A stretch of DNA of 64,000 bases from Bacillus sp. RO3 (GTDB lineage Bacteria; Bacillota; Bacilli; Bacillales; Bacillaceae_B), in contig NZ_JAAXCV010000024.1 in assembly GCF_012911895.1 (NCBI RefSeq), forward strand, positions 1-64,000. The letters run 5' to 3'. A program made the translations under genes and the position numbers. The notes beneath the pieces are model-generated. The model was not told the origin of the DNA and made no database searches. It worked only from the letters and a program-made list of their open reading frames with translations. Positions 1 through 7,501 of the stretch are shown piece after piece (the stretch's first letter is position 1; each line of letters starts with the position of its first letter).

Positions 1-221
<221 letters not shown>

Positions 222-330
222 AGTTTGAATAGCTCTTAAAATAAATCTAGAATTAACGTTGACGTATTGTCTTGTTTTGTTCAGTTTTCAAGGTTCAATG
301 TGCGACGCTTCCGTCCGAAGCGACTTTATT

Positions 331-360
331 AATTTACCACACTCGTCTGTGTGGAGTCAA
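331..360 (-). promoter_or_regulatory. rRNA operon promoter P2 (SigA-type)
   Basis: On the minus strand a -35 TTGACT (355-360) and a -10 TAAATT (331-336) are separated by 18 bp, with TGG just before the -10 acting as an extended -10. The spacer is a perfect inverted repeat (CCACAC, 6-nt loop, GTGTGG). Downstream, a GC-rich hairpin (307-321) and the block at about 275-300 belong to the rRNA leader before mature 16S at 221. Confidence 0.7.
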
Positions 361-426
361 CTGTTTTTCGAAATTATTTATTGGTGTTTCTTCTAAATAA
401 TTCAATGTGTTTCAGCGACGTTTATT

Positions 427-455
427 ACTATACCAAGATTCCTTGTATGGGTCAA
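427..455 (-). promoter_or_regulatory. rRNA operon promoter P1 (SigA-type)
   Basis: Minus-strand -35 TTGACC (450-455), 17-bp spacer, -10 TATAGT (427-432). It lies about 95 bp upstream of the second promoter, giving the tandem arrangement usual for Bacillus rrn operons. Confidence 0.75.
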
Positions 456-521
456 TATGTTTTATTAACTTTTATAAAAAAATTTCAAATCCCTTTCTTC
501 CATCCCCTCCCCGAGAAATAG

Positions 522-557
522 CAAAGCTTCCGCCCGGGTTTAGGCAGAAGCTGATCG
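522..557 (-). terminator. Terminator-like hairpin after the small minus-strand gene
   Basis: An imperfect stem AGCTTCTGCC / GGCGGAAGCT (one G-U pair) lies just past the stop at 565 on the minus strand. The T-run after it is weak (TTTGCTATTT), so efficiency is uncertain. It separates the small gene from the rRNA promoters. Confidence 0.45.
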
Positions 558-564
558 AGACCCA

Positions 565-792
565 TTAATACGTTCCTTTCTTCGCTGCCGTCTTCATATA
601 TTTTAAACATTCTTTATGACTGGCAAACCTTTTAAAGAGTGAGAATAAGATTTTGTACCGTTCATCCATTGCTCTCTTAACGATATGATCAATTCGAGAA
701 TCTTTTAAATCAAACAGTATTTCATCCATTTCTCTTTTTAACAAATACTCCATTTCTTGTTTCTCTCTGTCATTAATCATTAACCCCAGCAA
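565..792 (-). CDS. Conserved small charged protein, unknown function
   Basis: Encodes about 75 residues, rich in Lys, Glu and Asp, predicted helical, with no signal peptide or membrane segment. I do not recognise a characterised family; it resembles uncharacterised small Bacillus proteins. Start choice: a GTG at 801 would sit inside the ribosome-binding site AAGGGGTGA, whereas a TTG at 792 lies 6-7 nt after it, and a third in-frame ATG is at 780. I prefer the TTG. It is divergent from pdaB and upstream of the 16S gene, with its own weak terminator. Confidence 0.6.
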   Translation of the reverse strand: MLGLMINDREKQEMEYLLKREMDEILFDLKDSRIDHIVKRAMDERYKILFSLFKRFASHKECLKYMKTAAKKGTY

Positions 793-867
793 GTATGTCA
801 CCCCTTAATATTTGTATTTGTAGTTTTTTCCATCAACAGATATTTATAATCATTTTTTTACAAACTA

Positions 868-894
868 GATATTTTTTACGGGGACATGCATATC
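868..894 (+). promoter_or_regulatory. Possible SigE-type promoter for pdaB
   Basis: GATATT (868-873), a 15-bp spacer and CATATC (889-894) approximate the mother-cell SigE consensus, consistent with the known sporulation expression of pdaB in B. subtilis. A small palindrome (about 890-908, stem TATCTTT/AAAGATA) overlaps the expected transcript start. Match by eye only. Confidence 0.35.
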
Positions 895-934
895 TTTAAT
901 AAAGATATACCGTCGAACGGAGGGGATGAAAAGA

Positions 935-1684
935 GTGAATACGTTTTACACCGTGAATGCTAAGAAGTTAAAGCAAATCAGTCTGATTATCGTGATTTCA
1001 TTTTTCACTGCCTTGTTAGTATATAGCAGTAACCTTTCCACTCTCTCAGTATTCAGTACGAAGGATGGACCTAAAGCGATCTATAAAGGGGAAAAGGGAG
1101 TTGCCATTACATTTAACATTGGCTGGGGGGATGAAAAGGCGGGACCGATCCTCGAAGAATTAAAGAGGTTGAATGTAGGCTCGGCTACATTCTTTATTTC
1201 AGGGGCCTGGGCTGAGAGGCACCCTGATCTTGTGGAACAAATCGTGAAGCAGGGGTATGAAATCGGGAACCTCGGGTATGCCTACTCCGACTATACCGAT
1301 ATGGAACCTAATAAAATCAAGCAGGACATACTAAAAGCCGATACAGTATTCAAGAAGTTAAACGTTAAAGATGTGAAATTATTACGCGTTCCAACCGGCC
1401 ACTTCAATAAGGAAACGTTAAAGGTCGCTGAATCACTTGGTCTCACCGTCGTTCATTGGAGTGTGGATTCTAAAGATTGGACAAATCCCGGTGCAGATGA
1501 AATCATCCGTAATATAAAGAAAGCCAAAAAAGGGGATATCATTCTTCTCCATGCATCCGATTCGGCAAAACAAACGAAAACCGCTTTACCCTCGATTGTG
1601 AAAGAGTTGAAAGGAATAGGGAACTTCATCACAGTTTCAGATATGATCTCAAATGGAGATGCCAAGTCCTCCCTTATCCAGTAA
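935..1684 (+). CDS. pdaB: Polysaccharide deacetylase-like sporulation protein PdaB
   Basis: 249-residue carbohydrate-esterase-4 (NodB-fold) protein needed for spore maintenance in B. subtilis, acting at the spore surface. An N-terminal membrane anchor spans about residues 15-31, followed by the NodB domain. Visible motifs are RVPTGHFN (151-158), HWSVDSKDW (174-182) and LLHASD (about 204-209). The metal-binding His pair of active deacetylases is absent (NLGYAYS near 112-118), as is usual for PdaB, and the first-motif Asp is Asn61. The GTG at 935, not the ATG at 926, has correct spacing from GGAGGGG, and the resulting start (MNTFY) matches the family N-terminus. Followed by a strong bidirectional terminator. 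Confidence 0.93.
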   Translation: MNTFYTVNAKKLKQISLIIVISFFTALLVYSSNLSTLSVFSTKDGPKAIYKGEKGVAITFNIGWGDEKAGPILEELKRLNVGSATFFISGAWAERHPDLVEQIVKQGYEIGNLGYAYSDYTDMEPNKIKQDILKADTVFKKLNVKDVKLLRVPTGHFNKETLKVAESLGLTVVHWSVDSKDWTNPGADEIIRNIKKAKKGDIILLHASDSAKQTKTALPSIVKELKGIGNFITVSDMISNGDAKSSLIQ

Positions 1685-1686
1685 TA

Positions 1687-1726
1687 AAAGCCCGCTGGTG
1701 AAAGGTATTCACCAGCGGGCTTTTTG
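1687..1726. terminator. Bidirectional terminator between pdaB and kbaA
   Basis: A perfect GC-rich stem (CCCGCTGGTGAA / TTCACCAGCGGG) flanked by A-runs on the left and T-runs on the right serves the converging pdaB (plus) and kbaA (minus) genes. Confidence 0.9.
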
Positions 1727-1729
1727 TGT

Positions 1730-2365
1730 TTAACTTTTTGTATTCTGCTTCGTTTGTCTTTCCATCTGTGAGTCCTCGATATATTTAGGAAGACGAAGCA
1801 GCTGGAAGGCGTTACATGCCAATAAAGCGATGAGCATTAGATACAGCCATTTAACGGAATTAACAAGCAAAACCGGCAGCCATTCCAGTGTTGTGACAAC
1901 AATCATAAAGAATAAGGCAGATACAAATGTATTTGTCTTGGATCCTGATTGCTGGTTCTTCATATACGCTACCATTAAGCCGACAGCCATTATACCCATT
2001 CCGAGAAAGATATACGGGGTATAGGACTCCCCTTCCTCAGCGAAGGCCCTGAAACGGAAATAAATCAAATCAAACAGGACAAGACCAATCAGCAGCAGCT
2101 GGACAGAATTCCATAAGCCTTTAAACATCCCCATCCCAAATTGGTGGATGGTTAAATAAGCGAAGTACCCCATCTGACTGATCACACTAAATGTGAAACC
2201 TACAAAAACGAACCAGAGCAGACTGGATAATATGCCTATCACGTTTCCTTCTTGAATATATGGTCCGAACTGATCCCATCTAATGAAAAGTGCGGCTACA
2301 CCCGTCACAACTCCACCGATCACTAACGTATGAATAAAAAAACGAATCCAATTGCGGATGGTCAC
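1730..2365 (-). CDS. kbaA: KinB-signalling pathway activation protein KbaA
   Basis: Integral membrane protein of 211 residues with about six hydrophobic segments, colinear with B. subtilis KbaA, which is needed for KinB-dependent phosphorelay activation at the start of sporulation. Starts at GTG 2365 with GGAGG nine nt upstream. Gene order pdaB-kbaA-gerD-salA-cwlD matches B. subtilis. The C-terminus is hydrophilic and basic (RQTKQNTKS). No enzymatic motif is known in this family; its mechanism is not evident from sequence. Confidence 0.88.
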   Translation of the reverse strand: MTIRNWIRFFIHTLVIGGVVTGVAALFIRWDQFGPYIQEGNVIGILSSLLWFVFVGFTFSVISQMGYFAYLTIHQFGMGMFKGLWNSVQLLLIGLVLFDLIYFRFRAFAEEGESYTPYIFLGMGIMAVGLMVAYMKNQQSGSKTNTFVSALFFMIVVTTLEWLPVLLVNSVKWLYLMLIALLACNAFQLLRLPKYIEDSQMERQTKQNTKS

Positions 2366-2450
2366 TGCTATTTTCCTCCAAATAAAAAAATATACACTCC
2401 TTTGATTGTACCAACGCCACTATAAAAAATCCACATACCAATTTTCCCTG

Positions 2451-2480
2451 TGCATATTTTTTTCGATATTCCTCATATTA
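2451..2480 (+). promoter_or_regulatory. SigG-type forespore promoter for gerD
   Basis: GCATA (2452-2456), a 17-bp spacer and CATATTA (2474-2480) match the SigG consensus (G-ATA ... CATA--TA). It lies 34 bp upstream of the gerD start. gerD is a known SigG gene in B. subtilis. Confidence 0.6.
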
Positions 2481-2514
2481 AAGGTAAGGGAATTTGTATG
2501 GAAGGAGCCTACCC

Positions 2515-3147
2515 ATGAAGAGATATTCCTTTCTTTTTCTACTGACGGTTCTTCTCCTATCCGCTTGTGGCGGTGGCGGAGATACAGGCGGTGGTAAAAT
2601 GGACTACGAAGAGACCAAGAAAATGGTTGTTGATATATTAAAGACCGATGATGGTAAAAAAGCGATACAGGAAGTCATGTCAGATGAAAAAATGAAATCA
2701 GAACTTATTATGGACCAAGCAGTTGTAACGGAAACCATATCCAAGACGTTGACGTCTGAAAAAGGGACAGAGTTCTGGAAAAAATCGTTCGAAGACCCTA
2801 AATTTGCAGAAGCAATGGCTAAAAGTATGAAGGATGGCAATGAAAAGCTGCTTAAAGATCTAATGAAGGATCCCGAGTACCAAGGCATGATGATGGATCT
2901 TTTAAAAGATCCTGAATTCCAGAAGGAACTAACCGAAACCTTAAAAAGTAAGGAATACAGAGAACATCTCCAAAAGGTCATTCAGGAGACATTCGAAAGT
3001 CCTCTTTTCAAAGCTAAGATTCAAGATGTCCTCTTAAAGGCAGCCGGCGAAATGAAAGAAGGCGGTAAAAGCGGAGGAGGATCCGAAGGCGGCGGTGGCA
3101 AAGAGGAAGAATCCGGAACATCCGGCAGCAACGAAGGTGGACAATAA
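2515..3147 (+). CDS. gerD: Spore germination lipoprotein GerD
   Basis: 210-residue lipoprotein. The lipobox LLSAC places the lipid-modified Cys at residue 18. The central part is helical and charged, with repeated DPE/DPK turns, and the C-terminus is a Gly/Ser/Glu-rich tail. GerD is a scaffold for the nutrient receptor cluster (germinosome) in the spore inner membrane and is required for rapid germinant responses. Start ATG 2515 follows GGAAGGAG; an upstream in-frame TTG (2494) precedes that site and is rejected. A SigG-like promoter is just upstream. Converges on salA across a perfect terminator. Confidence 0.93.
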   Translation: MKRYSFLFLLTVLLLSACGGGGDTGGGKMDYEETKKMVVDILKTDDGKKAIQEVMSDEKMKSELIMDQAVVTETISKTLTSEKGTEFWKKSFEDPKFAEAMAKSMKDGNEKLLKDLMKDPEYQGMMMDLLKDPEFQKELTETLKSKEYREHLQKVIQETFESPLFKAKIQDVLLKAAGEMKEGGKSGGGSEGGGGKEEESGTSGSNEGGQ

Positions 3148-3149
3148 AT

Positions 3150-3193
3150 TGAAAAAGGACAAATGCAGGATTCTTCTGCATTTGTCCTTTTCA
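3150..3193. terminator. Bidirectional terminator between gerD and salA
   Basis: Perfect inverted repeat AAAAGGACAAATGCAG / CTGCATTTGTCCTTTT with a 7-nt loop and A/T flanks on both sides. Confidence 0.9.
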
Positions 3194-3196
3194 TAC

Positions 3197-4249
3197 TTAT
3201 GAAGATAATTTTTCTATTACTTTATGGGCAATTTCTCCATAGATCTGCCCCAGACGATGGTCTTCAGCATAAATGGATGGGGCAAAATCCTCCTCGTTCC
3301 AATCAGGCTGTTGAAGTGGAAGCTTTCCTAATAAATCGGTCCGAAGCTCTTCAGTCAGCTTCTCTCCCCCGCCTTGGCCAAATACGAATTCTTTTTCACC
3401 TGTTACCTTACTTTCGAAATAGGACATGTTCTCCACAACACCAAGGATATCATGATCCGTTTGCAGAGCCATGGCACCTGCACGTGCCGCTACGAACGCT
3501 GCGGTCGGATGAGGTGTGGTTACAATGATTTCTTTACAGTGCGGAAGCATCGTATGAAGATCCAGGGCAACGTCACCCGTTCCCGGAGGCAGGTCAAGTA
3601 GTAAGTAGTCCAGATCTCCCCACTCTACTTCAGAAAAGAAATTATTGAGCATTTTACCGAGCATCGGCCCTCTCCAAATAACAGGCGCATTATCTTCGAC
3701 AAAGAATCCCATTGAGATGACCTTCACGCCAAAACGTTCTACCGGAATAATTCTTTCCCCACGTACAACCGGCCGTTTTACGATACCCATCATATCAGGA
3801 ACACTAAAGCCGTAAATATCAGCATCAACTAGGCCAACCTTTTTTCCTTGACGGGCAAGGGACACGGCCAAGTTTACAGAAACCGTCGACTTGCCTACTC
3901 CGCCTTTACCGCTCGCGATCGCAATAAAGGTTGTTTTACTTGCAGGTGATAATAAATCTGTTCCTTCTCCACCTGTACCTCGGTGCTTTTCAAGCTCCTC
4001 CTGTGACAGCTCAGTGAATCGAATTCCTACAGATTCTGCTCCGTTATCCTTTAAGACCTGTACGATCTGCTGTTGGAATTGCATTTGCTCCCCCGAACCG
4101 GTCTTAGCAATGGCGATTTTCACGCTCACATGCTTTTTTTCTTCTTTTATGGAGATTTCAACCACACCATTTGTTTCTTCTAACGTTTTATGTAAAAAAG
4201 GATCTTTTAACCCAAATAAAAGTTGCCGTGTCTGTTGTTCTGTTAACAT
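3197..4249 (-). CDS. salA: Mrp/ApbC-family P-loop ATPase SalA
   Basis: 350 residues. The N-terminal ~80 are a MIP18/DUF59-type domain. The rest is a MinD-like ATPase with the deviant Walker A GKGGVGKST (114-122) and LVDADIYG following. The CxxC pair of iron-sulfur carrier Mrp proteins is missing near the C-terminus (VVENMSYFESK), as in B. subtilis SalA (YbaL), which represses scoC and so derepresses exoprotease genes. ATG 4249 has AAAGGGTGG upstream. Lies between kbaA/gerD and cwlD as in B. subtilis; ~220 bp without a gene separate it from cwlD. Confidence 0.92.
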   Translation of the reverse strand: MLTEQQTRQLLFGLKDPFLHKTLEETNGVVEISIKEEKKHVSVKIAIAKTGSGEQMQFQQQIVQVLKDNGAESVGIRFTELSQEELEKHRGTGGEGTDLLSPASKTTFIAIASGKGGVGKSTVSVNLAVSLARQGKKVGLVDADIYGFSVPDMMGIVKRPVVRGERIIPVERFGVKVISMGFFVEDNAPVIWRGPMLGKMLNNFFSEVEWGDLDYLLLDLPPGTGDVALDLHTMLPHCKEIIVTTPHPTAAFVAARAGAMALQTDHDILGVVENMSYFESKVTGEKEFVFGQGGGEKLTEELRTDLLGKLPLQQPDWNEEDFAPSIYAEDHRLGQIYGEIAHKVIEKLSS

Positions 4250-4459
4250 GAATAACCACCCTTTTCTATGTATTCGTTTTCAACCAACTTCTTTCAGTAT
4301 AACATATTCTTAGTTGAATGAATGATCAAAAGGTTTTGAATGCTTTTGTTGAATAATAAAAAGGCAGCTCTATTTCATCATTAACAGAAGGGGGATCGGT
4401 CGTTCAGGACAAACTGACTGAAATCAGGGCATCTCCTCTCCCCATCCTTCACATAAAAT

Positions 4460-4492
4460 AAAAGCTGAGAGGTTATTCCTCGTCAGCTTCTG
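4460..4492 (-). terminator. cwlD terminator overlapping its stop codon
   Basis: On the minus strand a stem AAGCTGA-CGAGG / CCTC-TCAGCTT encloses the cwlD stop codon in its loop and is followed by TTTTATTTTATG. Confidence 0.65.
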
Positions 4493-5201
4493 CTTTGTCT
4501 TCAACTTCCATCGTTAAATAATTGAGAATTCCCTGATATACAGATGCAGCAATCTTTTGTTGATACTCCTCTTTAAGCAAATTGGCCCGTTCGCCTGGAT
4601 TGGATAAAAATCCGATTTCTACCAAGGCGCCTGACTTTTTTGCGTGTTTTAGGATGTACACATTTTGGAGGCCCTTCGCTTCCCGAGTCGTGTTCTCTAA
4701 ATTACGTGTCAGTTCTCCCTGAATCGCTTTGGCCAGTGCTTTATTTTCTTTATACTTCGGGTTATAGAATGTCTGGGCACCACTCCACTTAGCAGAGGGA
4801 ATGGAATTTAGATGGATACTCAAAAATAAATCTGCTTCTGAATCATTGATTAAGCTAAGTCTTTTTTTCAGATCTTCCACTTTTCTCCGGCTGTACCCCT
4901 TTGTACTTTCATCAGCAAGGTCTTCGTCTTTTTCACGTGTCATGATCACGAGAGCCCCTTGTTCTTGAAGATAATCCCTTATCATCAATGACACATCTAA
5001 CGCTATGTCTTTTTCCAAGGCTTTTTGGTCTCCCGCTCCACCATCCGGCCCTCCATGACCCGGATCTATATAGATGATTTTACCGGATAAGGGAAGATTC
5101 CAGGAATCCCATGTATCCTTGTCGAGTATCTTATATTGAATAATAAATAATAAAATAGCCAGAGCAGAAATCATTCCGATCATCTTTAGTTTCTGAACCA
5201 T
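4473..5201 (-). CDS. cwlD: N-acetylmuramoyl-L-alanine amidase CwlD (germination)
   Basis: 242-residue Amidase_3 enzyme with an N-terminal signal/anchor (about residues 7-22). It removes peptide side chains from muramic acid so that PdaA can form muramic-delta-lactam in spore cortex, which is needed for cortex lysis on germination. Zinc ligands are visible as IDPGHGG (His49), Glu63 and LSIHLNS (His130), with catalytic Glu195 in ALVEIGFLSN. ATG 5201 follows AGGAGG. Length and neighbours match B. subtilis. Confidence 0.95.
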   Translation of the reverse strand: MVQKLKMIGMISALAILLFIIQYKILDKDTWDSWNLPLSGKIIYIDPGHGGPDGGAGDQKALEKDIALDVSLMIRDYLQEQGALVIMTREKDEDLADESTKGYSRRKVEDLKKRLSLINDSEADLFLSIHLNSIPSAKWSGAQTFYNPKYKENKALAKAIQGELTRNLENTTREAKGLQNVYILKHAKKSGALVEIGFLSNPGERANLLKEEYQQKIAASVYQGILNYLTMEVEDKAEADEE

Positions 5202-5304
5202 TCCAGTCCTCCTATTCCTGTTTCAACGCAGAGAAGACCTTATGATGGCTCCGCTGCCTTTACTAAAAAATATGGGACAAGAATGATTTTTAGAACTGAA
5301 ATGA

Positions 5305-5751
5305 CTAATTCAGACGCAGCTTATGACGTTTGATCCCTTTCTCATAACCTTCTGACCACCATGTTTCCACATAATGCTCGCAGCAGTAATAAAAGGATTC
5401 ATCTACTTGATTTGAAACGCCCATTTCAGACCAATATAACCAGAAGTTATACAGTGTATCGATGAAATGTTTTACTTCTTCTTCACAGCGCTTTTTCACG
5501 ACATCCATTGGTTCACCGGTGTAACCAAACTTGCTGACCTTCCCGCCGAGCAGATAGGCTTCAATGGCCACATCAAAGCATGCTTCATCAAACCCCTGCT
5601 GCATAAATACTCCGCCTTGTACTTTTATATATCCAAAATGCTTCCGCACACTCTCCTGAAGCATTTTTATCGAAATCTCCTTCAACAAAGTTCTTTCCGT
5701 CTTTATTTGTTTTTCTCTTCTCTTTGTATTGAAAGTTGTAATAACGTTCAA
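5305..5751 (-). CDS. ybaK: YbaK/DUF2521 family protein
   Basis: 148 residues, rich in aromatic residues and Cys near the C-terminus (FYYCCEHYVETWW), no signal peptide. It matches the uncharacterised Bacillus YbaK family (DUF2521) encoded between rpsI and cwlD; function unknown. The start is TTG 5751, seven nt after AAGGGGTGG; an out-of-frame ATG overlaps the same region and is not used. The gene is separated from rpsI by the integrated island. Confidence 0.85.
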   Translation of the reverse strand: MNVITTFNTKRREKQIKTERTLLKEISIKMLQESVRKHFGYIKVQGGVFMQQGFDEACFDVAIEAYLLGGKVSKFGYTGEPMDVVKKRCEEEVKHFIDTLYNFWLYWSEMGVSNQVDESFYYCCEHYVETWWSEGYEKGIKRHKLRLN

Positions 5752-5824
5752 AGATCATCCACCCCTTTGAACGTATTTTCCTACTTATCATAACACTTCA
5801 TTCGAGCAACTGTTACCAATTTTG

Positions 5825-5917
5825 AGGGACGGACCTCTACAGATTACGTGATGGTTCAGGATTCAACGGTTTGGCAATGTTTTAGCTATGATTCGGATAT
5901 TTTGGAGGTCCGTCCCT
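5825..5917. repeat. Small inverted-repeat element (93 bp, 13-bp perfect ends)
   Basis: The arms AGGGACGGACCTC (5825-5837) and GAGGTCCGTCCCT (5905-5917) are perfect complements around a 67-bp AT-richer centre with no ORF. The form (short, non-coding, long terminal palindrome) fits a MITE-like or dispersed hairpin element. It lies on the host side of the island, upstream of ybaK on the minus strand. Confidence 0.6.
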
Positions 5918-5930
5918 TAAACCTAATAAC

Positions 5931-5963
5931 AAAAGCCCAGCAGAGTGAATCGGCTGAGCTTTT
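5931..5963 (-). terminator. Ancestral rpsI operon terminator, displaced by the island
   Basis: Stem AAAAGCTCAGC / GCTGGGCTTTT (one G-U pair) followed by GTTATT on the minus strand. It sits directly downstream of the duplicated rpsI 3' end at 5977-6040, where the rpsI terminator would be without the insertion. Confidence 0.75.
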
Positions 5964-5976
5964 GTTTGAGATAATA

Positions 5977-6040
5977 ATTAACGCTTAGAGAATTGTGGCG
6001 CGCGACGTGCACCTTAAGACCGTTTTTTTACGCTCTTTCA
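5977..6040 (-). repeat. Distal attachment-site copy of the rpsI 3' end (att)
   Basis: The first 37 bp (5977-6013) are identical to 11253-11289, including the rpsI stop codon and its last 11 codons. After a one-base deletion, similarity continues to 6040, with a second one-base deletion in a T-run. This 64-bp relic matches the last ~67 bp of rpsI, so it is the far boundary of an element integrated at the rpsI 3' end. The two deletions show it is no longer under coding constraint. Confidence 0.9.
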
Positions 6041-6049
6041 GAGGTGGAG

Positions 6050-6364
6050 TTAATTTACATTATACGGAAATTGATGCACGGTGTTAAAAAACACCAACTT
6101 AATTTCATCTGATGTACTCATCATTGTTTGGGCTATCGCCTCTTTGGAGAAAAGTTTGGCATTTACCTGATTGTCCTGGAACACAATTTCATCCTGATCA
6201 GATCCATGGCCATTAAAATGAATGATTGTCCTTCTGTACATATCAATGAGCGACAAATGTCTAACCTCCCTAACTTTTGGTATTTCCCCGTATACTTCAA
6301 CACTACTGATATTCTCGATTATGTTATTTTCCTCAATTTCAGAGTCAATCCCTAGGGTCACCAT
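6050..6364 (-). pseudogene. Truncated CHAT (caspase-like) protease fragment
   Basis: 104 residues resembling the N-terminal half of a CHAT domain: LGIDSEIEE early, then IIHFNGHGSDQDEIVF with the conserved His-Gly, then KEAIAQTM and IKLVFFNT. The catalytic Cys expected directly after FNT (usual form NAC/NTC) is missing: the sequence runs VHQFPYNVN and stops at 6050, ten bp from the att copy. No RBS is evident and the N-terminal region usual for the family is absent. I read it as a decayed remnant; the family assignment is by eye. Confidence 0.5.
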
Positions 6365-6687
6365 TTTCTTCAGTTAATTGTGTAGGATGCACCATGAGCT
6401 CCACGAGTTGTTGTCAGCTGCGTAAGAACGTCCCCTTACTAACCGACCGTTTTCTTACTTTTGAGCACTTTGCAACAGAACCGAAAAAGGCATATCTTAC
6501 ATCTTGCCAAATGATAAGCTACAAGGAGTTCTTAATTTTAAGGTTTGTTTAAGTTTCCGTTAAGTTTCATTTTATTTATTTACTGTAATATTAGAAATCT
6601 TCACATTGTATAAAAGAGGGGGGATTGAACTTAGCAATGTGTAAGAATATTGATTACAATTTAACGGGAAAAGGAGCAATAATTATA
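6365..6687. other. Gene-free stretch upstream of the toxin-like operon
   Basis: No ORF is supportable. It contains a solo IS6-type terminal repeat at 6467-6482 and, to the right, very AT-rich DNA that should hold the promoter of the 6688-9022 operon. A TATAAA at about 6609-6614 has no good -35 at the right distance, so no promoter is called. Confidence 0.5.
6467..6482 (-). mobile_element. Solo terminal inverted repeat like IS6-family (IS240/IS431)
   Basis: Read on the minus strand from 6482: GGTTCTGTTGCAAAGT, the terminal repeat I know from IS240/IS431-type IS6 elements. The interior would lie leftward (below 6467), but no transposase ORF and no partner repeat is visible, so only an end remains. 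It may be linked to truncation of the CHAT-like gene. Recalled from memory, not searched. Confidence 0.5.
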
Positions 6688-7479
6688 ATGAAACAAAAAT
6701 TAATATCGTTACTTGCAGTGGTTCTTTTATTTTCTACAGTAGGACCTTCTTATTCATTTGCTTTTGACCAAACTAATAATGAAGAATTTGAATCGGTTGA
6801 TGTAATAGAGATTCAACAAACACTTTCTAATGAAGAAGAAACGGAATTCACCAATAATTTAGAAATGACAGAAAGGCAGAATGATCACTATTCAGAAATT
6901 TTCTCTTCTTACAATCATGAACAATTAGAAATAGAATCTGTATTAAAAACAGATTTGAATACAGGTGAGATGAAGTTTACAGGTAAGGTTCAAGAAGGAA
7001 ATACTATTACCTCTCTTGATTTCAATGTAGCACTGACCTATGTTGAAAATGATGACTTCGGTGGAGTATTAACAGATAATCAAACGGGACAAAAGTATTC
7101 ATTCGACACCAAGATGGCAAGTGCTTCTGCTATTCCTGTCCCTCTCTTTATTATTGCAGTACAAATTGTGCGCTACGGAGTGAAGTGGGCGGTAAAGAAA
7201 TATGGTGATGATGTTGTAAAAGCTGCGCTTAAATCATCGGCACATACTGCTGCAAAAAAAATCAAAAAATCTCTAATGGATGATGATGGAGTCATTATCA
7301 GTAAATTTAAGAACAAAGTAAAAGGGAAACAGGAGTATAAAGATCCTAAATCAGGTTGGAGTATATCCAGGGATGTAGGGAAAAACAATTCGCACGGTGG
7401 TAGTTATTGGAAGTTGATGGATAAGTCAGGTAACCGTATTGCAACACTTGATAAAAATGGGAAAGTACTGAGAGAATAG
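6688..7479 (+). CDS. Secreted putative toxin (SAR2788-like, polymorphic-toxin C-terminus)
   Basis: 263 residues. Signal peptide at 1-25 (KQK, hydrophobic core, SYSFA), an acidic middle region, a hydrophobic segment (about 147-163) followed by basic amphipathic sequence (WAVKKYGDDVV), then a compact C-terminal domain (about 200-263) with KDPKSGWSISRD, HGGSYWKL and a final DKSGNRIATLDKNGK. The end is typical of nuclease-type toxin tips in polymorphic toxins (Ntox21-like is my best guess), and the whole resembles the SAR2788 putative toxin family. Start ATG 6688 has AAGGAG 11 nt upstream; an upstream in-frame start (6625) has no SD. A DUF3885-like gene follows 22 bp later, as an immunity gene would. 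AT-rich compared with host genes. Activity is inference. Confidence 0.6.
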   Translation: MKQKLISLLAVVLLFSTVGPSYSFAFDQTNNEEFESVDVIEIQQTLSNEEETEFTNNLEMTERQNDHYSEIFSSYNHEQLEIESVLKTDLNTGEMKFTGKVQEGNTITSLDFNVALTYVENDDFGGVLTDNQTGQKYSFDTKMASASAIPVPLFIIAVQIVRYGVKWAVKKYGDDVVKAALKSSAHTAAKKIKKSLMDDDGVIISKFKNKVKGKQEYKDPKSGWSISRDVGKNNSHGGSYWKLMDKSGNRIATLDKNGKVLRE

Positions 7480-7501
7480 TAAAAATAGAAGGAGTAAGAA
7501 A

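Noticed and set aside
5977..6040. A second rpsI gene fragment created by gene decay
   Set aside because: Only the last ~64 bp are present, exactly the kind of segment duplicated by site-specific integration, with an integrase remnant at the other copy.
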